Source: Acridotheres tristis
Lineage: Eukaryota > Chordata > Aves > Passeriformes > Sturnidae
Assembly: GCA_037013685.1 (NCBI GenBank)
Contig: CM072893.1
Location: forward strand, 16,394,736-16,458,735
Direction of reading: 5' to 3'
DNA length: 64,000 nt
Below are positions 1 to 14,320 of this stretch, in pieces; position 1 is the first letter of the stretch; the number at the start of each line of letters is the position of its first letter. Made by a program: the position numbers and the translations under genes. Below the pieces are notes generated by a model. The model did no database searches and was not told the origin of the DNA. It saw only the letters and a program-made list of their open reading frames with translations.

Positions 1-26
1 GGTAGTTGTCCCCTGCATAAGGACAC
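1..26 (-). CDS. ZP4: ZP4 exon 9 (partial, cut by the window edge)
   Basis: Follows the acceptor CCTCTCAG and encodes CPYAGDNY, which continues ZP-C in frame after exon 8. The rest of the exon and the C-terminus of the protein are to the left of the window. Confidence 0.85.
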
Positions 27-3000
27 CTGAGAGGAAAGGTAAGCAGTGAAAAAAGAGCAAGTTATTCCCCTGACCCAAAGCTTTTTACAAGTCACTTACC
101 CATCCACCAAAATTGGCCACTGCAGCTGTTGCTGGGGGCTGGGGCTTGGTGTGGCCCAGCAGTGGTGCAGAACTAAAATCAGGTCTGGGTCTGTTCTCTG
201 AAGTATCCTGACTTCTGCATAAACAGGGTCTCTCAGGGTCTTCACAACAGGATAGTCACTGTCTGTATAGTAGGAAGTATAGCTTCCATCTGGGAGAGAA
301 GAAACCCAAGAGCCATTTAAGAGCAGGAAGAAAGAGGAATAGGCATCCCTTACAGCCAGATCAGTAAGTTCCCACTGTGGCAGGGAAGCAGTGCTGGGTT
401 AACCCATCAATGCTCCACTGTTACTCATCAGAGACCAGAGCCCTGCACTGAGAGGCTTGAGTAGGTCCTGCAGACCTCTCCCACCTGAGGCAACACGCAG
501 CTCCAAGGACAGAGGACCTGACTGGGACACAGCAGGGAGCGGTGGCAATGTGAAGACCTGAACACTCAAGGGAACAGAGCTCCCACTGATGGAATAACTA
601 CATCGGACATGTAACCTGGTGGGGAAGGAAAGCTCTAAATCAGGCAAATAACAAAAGCCACTCTAATACCCCCTTTCTCCAATATGGCAATGTATCATCT
701 GCTTTAATTAGTTATATCCCCCTTTCTTCCAACACTTTTGACAAATACTTGAAATTCTCTTTAGTGTCTATATTTGAGGATCTGCAGATTGTCTCTTATC
801 AACACCAGCTTTATTCCTCCTAATTAGAGATATACCAGTCTTTAACTTAATCCAGCGCCCTCATGTGAATTCAGAGCTTGTGACAAGCAGGAATTTCTCT
901 AGTGACATTGAACACAGTGAGACCTAGCAACATCAGTCCCAGGATAATACCTGAAAATGCTATCCCTAGTGACAGAGCCAAGGCTCCCAGTCTTCACATC
1001 CCTGCTTGCCACCAACTCATTCTCATATATGGCCTGGTCTCCAGTCATCTGGAATGACAGATAGGCACCATTACTGTGGTAAAGTCAGGCTGGATCAATA
1101 AGAGGCTGGAGAACAGCATTTGGCCTCTGGAAGTCTGTCGGATGTCCATAAGGACCCAAAGCTATGTCAGGTTGTTCCAGCTCTTCCAGCCTAGCAACAG
1201 CTGCAGCTCTTACCTGAAAAGTAGTACCACAGGCAGAGAGTGGAAACTGGTACACAACAAAGGCATTGTTTGTCAGGACAGGGACACAGCCAGTACTGTG
1301 TCCACTGGCCAGTCGCACTGAGTCCAGGGCAACAGGTGGCAGGGTCACATCTCGAGACACAGCAATAGAAAACTGGCCATCTGGTGTACAATGAGCTGTC
1401 ACTGGAGGAAAAGATATAATCAGTCTTGAGCTCAGAGATAAGAGGGATGGACAAGAGACCCTAATATCACAAGCAAGACAAGACCAGCAAGTCCTTCAAG
1501 CTGTCCTGCCTTTAACCCACAAAACAAGTGCTAAGTATGGCAAGACCAGTGCAACCAGCTTCAACAACACCACCAATGCTGGGCACAGAACCAGGTGTGT
1601 TGCAATACAGTGGAAAATACTGGACACGTCACTGGAAGATTATATTATTGACAGCCAAAAACATAGCCTTAAGCCACCTGCAGGAGCGGTTCATACCAAT
1701 CTTGCCCTGCCTGCAAAGTGAGGGATCCTGTTTTGCAGCAGCTCAGGAGGGAGGGAAAACAGATGCCCAGGCTTACCTGTGTTACCAAAGTAGCAAGGCT
1801 TCACCCTGTCTCTGGGGTCATAGCAGCAGCCTCGTGCTTCACAGTCTCCCTGGCTGATGGGCAGGGAAGCACACAGCAGCCGGTCCTGGCTGAGAACAGC
1901 CAGACAGACACTGCTGCTTGGAGCATCCAGGGCTAGAAAAAACAGCAGGGGGACAAAGACGTGAAGGACACTGGCTGAAGGTGTCCTGGTGACTCTGTAT
2001 ACAAATCAAGGGAAATGAGAGTCAGGTGAGGGTCAAACACACGGGCTGGATCTGGCATGGAAGCCTGCTCAGGAGGGACCTGAATTCCCATGGAACAGAG
2101 ACTCCCCCTGAGGCCATGTACAGGAAATTGGATTTACATCAGAGCTGTCAAGATAAAGCATTCTAGATCAACTCTTGGTAGTTAAGAAAATCATTGTACC
2201 TAGTCTCCAGCTGAATCCCTGAACTTGCAGGAACTCATGTAGCCAGATTCTGGCTGGGAGACAAACGTTCACCAGCTGACCCTGCAGAGAGGCACAAGTC
2301 CCCAGCAAGCTGCTGGCTCCTATGTCCAGACCCTTTCCCATGGAGTTTTCTGCACAGCAGTAAGTCCCCTTTCCTAGCCCCCAAAATGACTAGGAACAGC
2401 CATCTGAAAGGAATGGCACTCATCAGCACAAGATTCTGACAGGTGCTTGTATCTTACCAGGAAGGTCCACAGGGCACCTGAGCAGCGTCTCTTCACGAAG
2501 AACCTTTTGCCCAGCAGCATCTGTTCCTTCAAGCCCAACCAGTATAAGGTAATTGTGATCCTAGGGGAAAGCCACACCAGTCAGGACAGCCAGAGCAGCA
2601 ATAGTTACAGCCCCGCAGAATCCCTTCGGTCACTCACCCACTCAAAGACATAACAGCCAGCGTAAGAGACTGATATTTTCCTGGAGCCATCTGGAGTCTC
2701 AGATACCAAGAGCCCACAGCCAGAATCATTCTGCAGAGCATGTGCCTTCCCTTCAGTATCTAGGGAAAGAAGACACAGCAGCAGGGGCTTCAGAGTCCCA
2801 CATGGCAGATTAGACCCACTACAATCCTACTTTTCTGTAAGAAATAGAGACCTAGCCAGTATGAGGGTCTAGAACAGCAGTGAGAGAATTCAGCAGCCAA
2901 GACATCTAGATGCAGGCACAGCACTTCACCAGTCTTTAACTGCTGTGTCATGTAAACAGGCCCCTGATTATGCAAGATGCACAGAAGCTATTCAGCAATA

Positions 3001-3292
3001 CTCCACACCAAAACCTGTTCCTTTCTTCTCATTCCATATACCTCTTCATTTGAGCAAAGATATGGCTAAAAATGCCTCTTGATATTGCCTCACCCCAAGT
3101 AGTCAGCACAAACGAAGCATTCTCTTCCCAGCCTGGAGGTAAGGTGAGCTGTAAGCTTTTTTGGCCACAAGTCAGCAGGGTAGGATCAGAAAAAACACTG
3201 GCATGAGCCCCTAGAACCAAGGCAAGGGACCCAAGAAACATGCAGAAGAGCAGAGCTCCTGATGCAGCCCTAGACTGCCCTAGAACACCCAT
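1..3292 (-). CDS. ZP4: ZP4, zona pellucida sperm-binding protein 4 (5' nine exons; 3' end off the window)
   Basis: Secreted or membrane-anchored glycoprotein of the egg coat. Coding exons, 5' to 3' on the minus strand: 3094-3292, 2638-2759, 2458-2560, 1777-1932, 1214-1401, 951-1048, 485-615, 100-289 and 1-26. They join in frame for about 404 residues; human ZP4 has 540. The order seen is signal peptide, an N-terminal ZP-N domain ([10 protein letters not shown]), a trefoil domain ([10 protein letters not shown]), then the ZP module ([41 protein letters not shown]). The trefoil follows the first ZP-N directly, with no Pro/Gln-rich repeat as in avian ZP1, and the segments align almost block for block with ZP4 as I remember it. 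The ATG at 3292 is preferred over 3307 because a TATA-like box at 3323-3332 puts the transcription start close to 3300. All nine visible exons are open. The C-terminal ZP-C end, furin site and anchor lie outside. The family is certain; ZP4 rather than ZP1 is a strong inference. Confidence 0.88.
100..289 (-). CDS. ZP4: ZP4 exon 8: ZP-C
   Basis: 190 nt, phase 1 to 2. It encodes [28 protein letters not shown] and QWPILVDG, the start of the ZP-C subdomain. The acceptor is TCTCCCAG and the donor GG|GTAAGTG. Confidence 0.92.
485..615 (-). CDS. ZP4: ZP4 exon 7: ZP module
   Basis: 131 nt, phase 2 to 1. It encodes [11 protein letters not shown] and [11 protein letters not shown], a ZP-module block between the ZP-N and ZP-C halves. 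The acceptor is CCCCACCAG and the donor G|GTGGGAG. Confidence 0.9.
951..1048 (-). CDS. ZP4: ZP4 exon 6: ZP module
   Basis: 98 nt, phase 0 to 2. It encodes [19 protein letters not shown] and GSVTRDSIF, a near-invariant block of ZP1/ZP4 proteins. The acceptor is CATTCCAG and the donor CAG|GTATTA. The initial Met is an internal residue, not a start codon. Confidence 0.92.
1214..1401 (-). CDS. ZP4: ZP4 exon 5: start of the ZP module
   Basis: 188 nt, phase 1 to 0. It encodes [20 protein letters not shown] and DSVRLA, ending CGTTFQ. This is the ZP-N half of the polymerisation module with three visible cysteines. The acceptor is TCCTCCAG and the donor CAG|GTAAGAG. Confidence 0.92.
1777..1932 (-). 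CDS. ZP4: ZP4 exon 4: trefoil (P-type) domain
   Basis: 156 nt, phase 1 to 1. One exon carries the whole trefoil domain, including the diagnostic [10 protein letters not shown] core followed by CYFGNT. Among vertebrate ZP proteins this domain is known in ZP1 and ZP4. The acceptor is TTTTCTAG and the donor G|GTAAGCC. Confidence 0.92.
2458..2560 (-). CDS. ZP4: ZP4 exon 3: end of ZP-N
   Basis: 103 nt, phase 0 to 1. It encodes [16 protein letters not shown] and LLRCPVDLP, the conserved end of the ZP-N domain in ZP1/ZP4. The acceptor is CCCCTAG and the donor G|GTAAGA. Confidence 0.9.
2638..2759 (-). CDS. ZP4: ZP4 exon 2: ZP-N
   Basis: 122 nt, entering at phase 1 and leaving at phase 0. It encodes [19 protein letters not shown] through CYVFEW, the cysteine-bearing core of the N-terminal ZP-N domain. 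The acceptor is TTTCCCTAG and the donor TGG|GTGAGTG. Confidence 0.9.
3094..3292 (-). CDS. ZP4: ZP4 exon 1: signal peptide and start of ZP-N
   Basis: Begins [12 protein letters not shown], followed by a hydrophobic run ([19 protein letters not shown]) that fits a cleaved signal peptide. The exon continues with the first ZP-N cysteine (LLTCGQKS) and ends at LTTW plus one base. The donor is G|GTGAGG at 3092-3093. Reading past this donor stays open for about 20 codons, but only this phase joins exon 2 in frame. Confidence 0.88.
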
Positions 3293-3322
3293 CCTGCTCT
3301 CTTGCAAGGCTCTTAGCCTAGC

Positions 3323-3417
3323 CCTTTTAAATTGTGGAGCCAGCTGGGACCAGAAATCCCTAAAGTATCCAGGTGGACCTAACCCAGCAGTTTAACACCT
3401 TCCATTGCCCTCACCTG
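3323..3417 (-). promoter_or_regulatory. ZP4: ZP4 proximal promoter: TATA-like box and two E-boxes
   Basis: On the minus strand, ATTTAAAAGG (3323-3332) lies about 31 bp upstream of the preferred ATG side of exon 1, which implies a very short 5' UTR. Two CACCTG-type E-boxes sit at 3370-3375 and 3412-3417. ZP gene promoters are known to use a TATA box and an E-box bound by the oocyte factor FIGLA. That these particular sites are used is an inference. Confidence 0.5.
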
Positions 3418-4816
3418 AACGCAGCAGAGTCTGCTTGCACTCTTGGAAGAAAACCAAAGGGCAAGAGTTGAGCAAATATCAAGAGATGGCTCTCTATTCA
3501 TACTGTGGAGCCCTAGGAGGGTCTTCAAACCTTTTTTCCTACCCTGAGTTCTTCCCATGGTTGGGACATGCAGGAAATCTGGTTGGTTCTCCCCATGCAC
3601 CCTATCGGTGCTCTAATTACATTACAATCTAATCTCATTACATGGCATGAGTGCAAGAAACTCAGTGACAATGCTCTTTTGCTCTTTTAAAGATTATATG
3701 GGTTCAAATGCCAGACACAGAGTGCTGACATAAAAGCACAGAAACAGCTCTCCTCATAAAATCTGTGAGAAATCATGGAGCTCAGAAGGCTTTGCACACC
3801 TAAATAGTGGTGATTCCCCATAAACACTCTTGGCTGGGGACTTACAGCCCTATTTGCAGTGTGGTTGTGTGGGGATACTTGCAAGACTGGTTCAGGCTTG
3901 GCTGCTAAGTGGCAGGCTGGTGTGCTGTCTGGGACCCCTACCCCCAAAAACTGGCAGGTGGGCCCCTGAGATGGGCTTGAAACACAGGGAAGGGGAGCCT
4001 CTGTGATCCCAGAGAAAACTCAGCCTGCCAGCAGCCATTGCTGCTTGTCTGCAGCTGCAAGGTCTCATGGAGAGCCTTCTCCACAGCCACACCAAGTGAA
4101 TACCTCATTTTCCATCTTTCCATACATATTTCTGCATTCATGCAATGGAACTGTGAATGTCTTTACACTTTTGCCCTCAGCAGACCCTCCAGCTCCTGCA
4201 CGTCCTCACGGCACTGTACAGCATCAGGACACTGGCCCCAGCCAGCCCTCTCCACAGGCATGGTGGGCAGCAGGAGTCTGAGGGAGCATTTCCTTTGCTC
4301 TTCCACCTCAGCCCACAGCCCATCTTTGCTGCACATCTGTACAAAATGCCGTGATGTCAGCTGCTCAAGAATGTCACTACCTCTACAAGTGCCTGTTTCT
4401 GCTAATTTCATGCACCAACCAGGATGGCTGCTCCACAAAGTACAAGACCTTGTGAGCAGCTCTGCACAACAGGAGATGCAGACAATGGATGCTGACAGGC
4501 TGCCTATGTGGCTGAGGCTTGAGCAGTCCTCGTGAGCCAACTGTGCTCCCCACAGTGCCTGCCTGGCACTGGACAGCGACAGTGGAGAGACACCCAGGGA
4601 AAACACTTGGACTTTGGCAGGGAGGGAGGCTTCATCTCTTTGGAAGCTGAGCGGAGTGCACACCTAAATTACATAATCACTGCAGGACTGCCAAATGCTT
4701 CCTTTGACTTCATTACCAGCTGATAATTGGGTAAAAATGACTAAAGTACTTTGGACCTATACAGAAACACTTTGTCTAGGGTTTGAGTTGCCAATTTAAA
4801 TAAACTTATTTCTTTT
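3418..4816. other. Intergenic stretch, no gene recognised
   Basis: Between the ZP4 promoter and the LTR-like island. Reading frames of about 165 codons are open on both strands around 4038-4663. Neither has a recognisable domain, signal or splice context, and I treat them as chance. I see no repeat family that I can name here. Confidence 0.5.
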
Positions 4817-5627
4817 TGTTGTGAGACAGAACCAGGAGTTAAAGAGCAAGGCAGGCTTAAAACTTTGAAAGGGTATAGAAGAAAATTTATTAACTACACA
4901 AACAAAAACGGGAAAAAAAAAAAATTCAGAATAAGATTTTTCACATCACTCCGTCCCTCCCTCTCCCAGTCTTCACAACAACAAAACAAATATACAACAA
5001 ATACTTCAGTCAGTGCCTAATTTAGTCCTTTTCTGTGTACTTTTGGAGAAAAGAAGTTTCCTCTTGTCGAAGTTGTAGGAGATGTGTTCCACAAGAAGAA
5101 AAAAAGGTCCTCTTGTAGTTTTACCTTTCACGATTGCATCCGCCCGGGAAATTTGCAACCGTGACGCTCCTCCCAGTTCTACAGCTGTCCCAAAGTTGTA
5201 GATATGGGTCATGTCGATTTCATGGGATATTACTTTTAAGAATTGAAAATGTCCAACAGCAACGATTTTTATTTGTTTCCCTTTCCTCTGCTCAGGCTTC
5301 ATCTTCAGAAAAAAAAACTGCAATCCCCTTCGTTTCTCAGGGCAGAAATTCAAATTCCCAACACAGGTGTTCTTTAATCAAATCGTCTCCTAAGAAGGAA
5401 CATTTCCATCCCCCCATGTCTCTTTCCATGGTTTAAAGGAATATTCAGTACATTAGTTCATTCCTACAATTTCCCAAAAAAGATTTTCAGCCATTTCAGC
5501 ATCTTCTCACTCTCCTTCCATCTTAAAAATACTCAGCTCTTGCATCACTGACTTCAGAACTTTCCTTATTCCCTTTCATATTTAAAGGGAAGGCTGGAGG
5601 CTTTGCAAATCTTATCTGAACACTAAA

Positions 5628-5777
5628 GAGTTAAAGTTTAACTCAACTACAAAAGTTGAGCCAGGCTCGGCCGTGCTGGGGGGGGGGCGGCAGTAGCGCC
5701 ACTCAGCCCCTGCGGGGCTGGGCTGCGGCCCGCGTGGCTCATGGCCACCTGGGCAGGCCTGGTCCCGGCCCGGGACC
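5628..5777. repeat. Cluster of short inverted repeats in the LTR-like island
   Basis: GAGTTAAA (5628-5635) and TTTAACTC (5637-5644) are perfect 8-bp arms around one base. CTCAACT and AGTTGAG repeat the idea at about 5642-5660. GGTCCCGG and CCGGGACC (5761-5777) are 8-bp arms around one base. A poly-G tract of nine lies near 5680. Confidence 0.65.
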
Positions 5778-5918
5778 GGCAGCATAAAAAGCCAGCATCC
5801 CCCCACGCCAGAGCCACAGGCTAGTAGAAAAGGAATCCGTGAAAGTTTTATCGCACAACTTTTTCCTCCCCTCAGCCATCGGGTCCCCCCTCGTTGGCAA
5901 ACGGGGCCCAAGCGGCCT

Positions 5919-5960
5919 CCGAGTCTCCCCCTCCCCCGCATGGGGAAGAGGGAGACTCGG
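5919..5960. repeat. Hairpin: 11-bp perfect inverted repeat, 20-nt loop
   Basis: CCGAGTCTCCC at 5919-5929 pairs exactly with GGGAGACTCGG at 5950-5960. It lies just downstream of the minus-strand TATA box, so a transcript from there would carry the stem near its 5' end. Confidence 0.8.
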
Positions 5961-6215
5961 GTCGTTGTTACCTGCCCAGCCGCCGGAAAGACAAAGAGAC
6001 TCGTCTTCCGGGATTACCCTTTTTTATAATGTGTGTGCACGGAGCGAACCGACTTTCTCTGATTGGCTGTTACAAGTATCCCAAAACCCCCCCACAAAGG
6101 AAACTCTCCCAGGAAGAACTCCTGAGTTTCTTCCTCCCAAGTCAACCTATCACACACTTCTATTACACTTTGACCCATAAATACTTTACTTTTGCTGAGA
6201 TCAAAAATGTCTACA

Positions 6216-8150
6216 ATTGAAGAATAATTCTATGTGAAACAACCCTGGAAATCCACCAAGTAGTACCTGTGCTGAGAACAGTTTCGGTAATTGCCCTTTC
6301 CTAGTTCCTACACAGACACCAAACAGCTGTGTTTAATCATGTAGGGATGGGAGGCTCTTCAAATAAGCCTGAAATTCATGGAAATTAAATGCTTTGTTTG
6401 AAAGAAGTTGTTATGGAAAGAGGAAAGCAGCCTAGCTAAAATGAAACAAGCAGATCTCTTCCTCAGAAATCTTTTCCTCACCCATTTGGTAGTTCTCATG
6501 CATTACAGTAACCCAGCTGTAAGAACCAGTTTAGATAGCACACCAAGAGCACCATGGACAGGAAGGACATGCAGAGGATGAAGGTAGGTGAAGAAAACTT
6601 CTCTGTGGGCCACTAGTCTGATCAATGAGTGTCCTGGGAACAAGGGAAATTTGTAGACAAGGTGGCTAGGTCATGAACACTGGTAGTTGGCAGCTACCTC
6701 GTGGCAGTGCAAATGAACTCTCATGAACTTCATTTGGTGAAAGTCCGTGAACCTACCTACACTTTCATGAACTGGAATGACAACATCTGCATTGATGCAG
6801 GAATTTGGCCAGCAGATCATCAACTAGGCAAAAGTTGTTGGCAGTTCAGTTTTCCACCTAAGTATTGAGTATGGCTCTCTAAGAAATAAAATGGGATTTA
6901 AAAAGAACAACTAGAAAGTTATTGTACCTATCCAAGAAAACAAGGATGACTTCTGTAGGGAAGGTACAAAAACTTTGCAAGGGATGGAGACCTTCACTAG
7001 CTCCTCTGAGTGAAAGGGAAACTCACATTAACACTCTGCTGTACAGCAAACACAGCATACCCCAACAAAGCACTCAGTTCACTCAGGCCTCTTGGTAATT
7101 CCCACCAAGTCCCACATCCCCTATCCTTGCAACACTTTCTGATCAGTTTTGCCTGCAAACGTGCCACAGTTCAGGAGAGATGGAGGGTTGAGGCCAGCTT
7201 GAACAAACTGAGCACAGCCCTGAGGGTTGTTCCTACCAGCCATGGCCACTGCTCTTGGGACCCCACTGGTTCACAGCCACTGAGTAATCTTGGGCAGGAA
7301 ACCTCCAGCTCTTTTTTAAGCCCTTGCAATACACCAGACATGCTCTGCTGTCTCCCAGAGCACCTAGGGAACTTCCAAGGCACTTATTCCTCATAGTGGA
7401 GTCAAACATGAACAAATCAAGCTGTGCATGCCAGCTTCCAGCAGTAGGTTGGATGAGCTTCTTTGGTAAGTGCAAGGACTAGTTGCCAGGTTGCCATAGC
7501 CTATACCCAGCCTTGGACAACTGCATCCCTGTCCCAGCTTGGAAAGTAATTTCCTAGAGACTCTCTCCCAGAGACTCTCTCAATTTCTGAATTTCCCTCT
7601 TCTCTGTCTGTTTTTCTCTTTTTCTCCTCTAGGAGACCTTGAAGAAGTCAGAGTCTCAAGGTCTCACCCCCTTTTATTACATCTTCATTTCGTCTCATCC
7701 AGCACGTCCTTTCTTGTGTATTGTCATGTCTGGAGATCTTTCTGGCCTTGCTAGGTACACATTTTATATTTTCCTCTCTGGTGACACCAGACACCCCTAG
7801 GGAGACAGGGGCTGTAGCTGTGCACTGAGGAAAACACAGTTGCATGTCCTTTGGCAAATCACATGCAGTGAGAACTTCACTAATAATGTCAGGAAGATTT
7901 CAGGAACAATGAAGGATGGTTCACACCCCTGAGAGCTTGCACAATCAGTACTGAAGAACAGAAAACCCAAAAGTCACTGAAGTACTTGGAAGATGCTCTT
8001 GTGACAGTGAGTATCTGTGAGTGCCTCAGTAGGAGAGTGTGCCCCTATTTAAAAATTAACTCTTGGTAAAACAAAACAAGCTGTATGAGCACATTACCGA
8101 TTTCCTAATCTCTGTTGGCAGCTGCAGTTGTTTGAGGTAAGGCGTGTCGT
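6216..8150. other. Intergenic stretch upstream of the P450, no gene recognised
   Basis: Mixed sequence with a pyrimidine-rich run at about 7555-7632. That run starts with two tandem copies of AGAGACTCTCTC at 14-bp spacing (7556-7567 and 7570-7581). No exon with family similarity was found on either strand. Short open frames here, up to 128 codons, look random. Confidence 0.5.
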
Positions 8151-8290
8151 CAATGAATAATTAATACCAATAAAAGTCTTAATTTCATAAAAGAGGACAA
8201 TCTAACAAATGATTGACTACTAACACCGAATGACTCTGCCATGTGACCCAAAACCTGCTCTTGAACTAACACAGACCTTCAGTATATAAA
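8151..8290 (+). promoter_or_regulatory. P450 proximal promoter with TATA box
   Basis: TATATAAA at 8283-8290 is 49 bp upstream of the ATG, predicting a 5' UTR of roughly 25 nt. Upstream, GAATAATTAATAC (about 8155-8167) resembles an HNF1 site. TGACCC and TGAACT half-sites (about 8245-8270) resemble nuclear-receptor half-sites. Liver CYP2 promoters commonly use such factors. The TATA box is clear; the others are suggestive only. Confidence 0.55.
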
Positions 8291-8338
8291 CTCAGATTCT
8301 GACAGCCAGAGTCACTCCCTCCTGAGCCACAGAAGAAA

Positions 8339-13949
<5,611 letters not shown>

Positions 13950-14320
13950 AAAGACTCCAGTGGCCTGAAACTGGCTATTCCTTCACATCTTCTTTACTAA
14001 AATTAACAGCAGGAGCACTTTCCCAGGCCTTCAGGAAGGCAGTCCAAACACAGGTACATGCACTAAGTACCAACCTCTGAAGCCTCCCAGAACTCCACCA
14101 CTCTGGAGGAGGCCCTGGCATTGCAGCCTCTTGCACTGATGCTCTGTCACAGGATCACTGAGCACAGTGGCTGCATCAAACAGCTGGTTTTGTCACCAGC
14201 ACAGCTCCCCTGGCTGCTCCTGCAGCACGTGTCCCAGCAAGACCATGCTTTGGACATGCAGATGGAGAGTGCTGCATGTGTGTACATTCATGATCCAATA
14301 AACAAAAATCTACTTATGAA
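13950..14320 (+). terminator. P450 3' UTR and poly(A) signal
   Basis: The first canonical AATAAA after the stop is at 14297-14302, giving a 3' UTR of roughly 370 nt. Cleavage would be expected about 15-25 nt further on. A long open frame that overlaps the UTR (14121-14687) has no recognisable protein content. Confidence 0.65.

Larger units (their letters stand above)
4817..6215 (-). mobile_element. LTR-like retroelement remnant, minus orientation (boundaries approximate)
   Basis: An AT-rich block followed by a GC-rich block with LTR-type signals in order on the minus strand. They are a CCAAT box (6062-6066), TATAAAA (6022-6028), a donor-like CAG|GTAACA near 5970, several hairpins, and AATAAA (4886-4891). 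The ends can be read as TGTAG (6215) and ACA (4817 or 4820), the usual TG...CA form, but I found no matching target-site duplication. A 115-codon minus-strand frame (5006-5353) has no domain I recognise. The long distance from TATA to AATAAA (about 1.1 kb) is unusual for an LTR. The alternative is a CpG-rich promoter of an unannotated transcript. Old and defective in either case. Confidence 0.45.

Noticed and set aside
3029..3093. Longer ZP4 exon 1 reading through to position 3042
   Set aside because: A GT exists there, but its phase gives an immediate stop in exon 2. The GTGAGG donor at 3092-3093 joins in frame and restores the conserved LTTWD.
1..3292. ZP1 instead of ZP4
   Set aside because: There is no Pro/Gln-rich repeat between ZP-N and trefoil, and the block-by-block match is closer to ZP4.
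4038..4663. Overlapping 165- and 166-codon open frames on opposite strands
   Set aside because: No signal peptide, domain, splice context or family similarity on either strand. Open frames on both strands point to chance composition.
5990..6020. Plus-strand match resembling a retroviral tRNA-Pro primer-binding site
   Set aside because: CTCGTC and CCGGGAT are present, but the TGG start is missing, and TATA/CCAAT and AATAAA are ordered for the minus strand.
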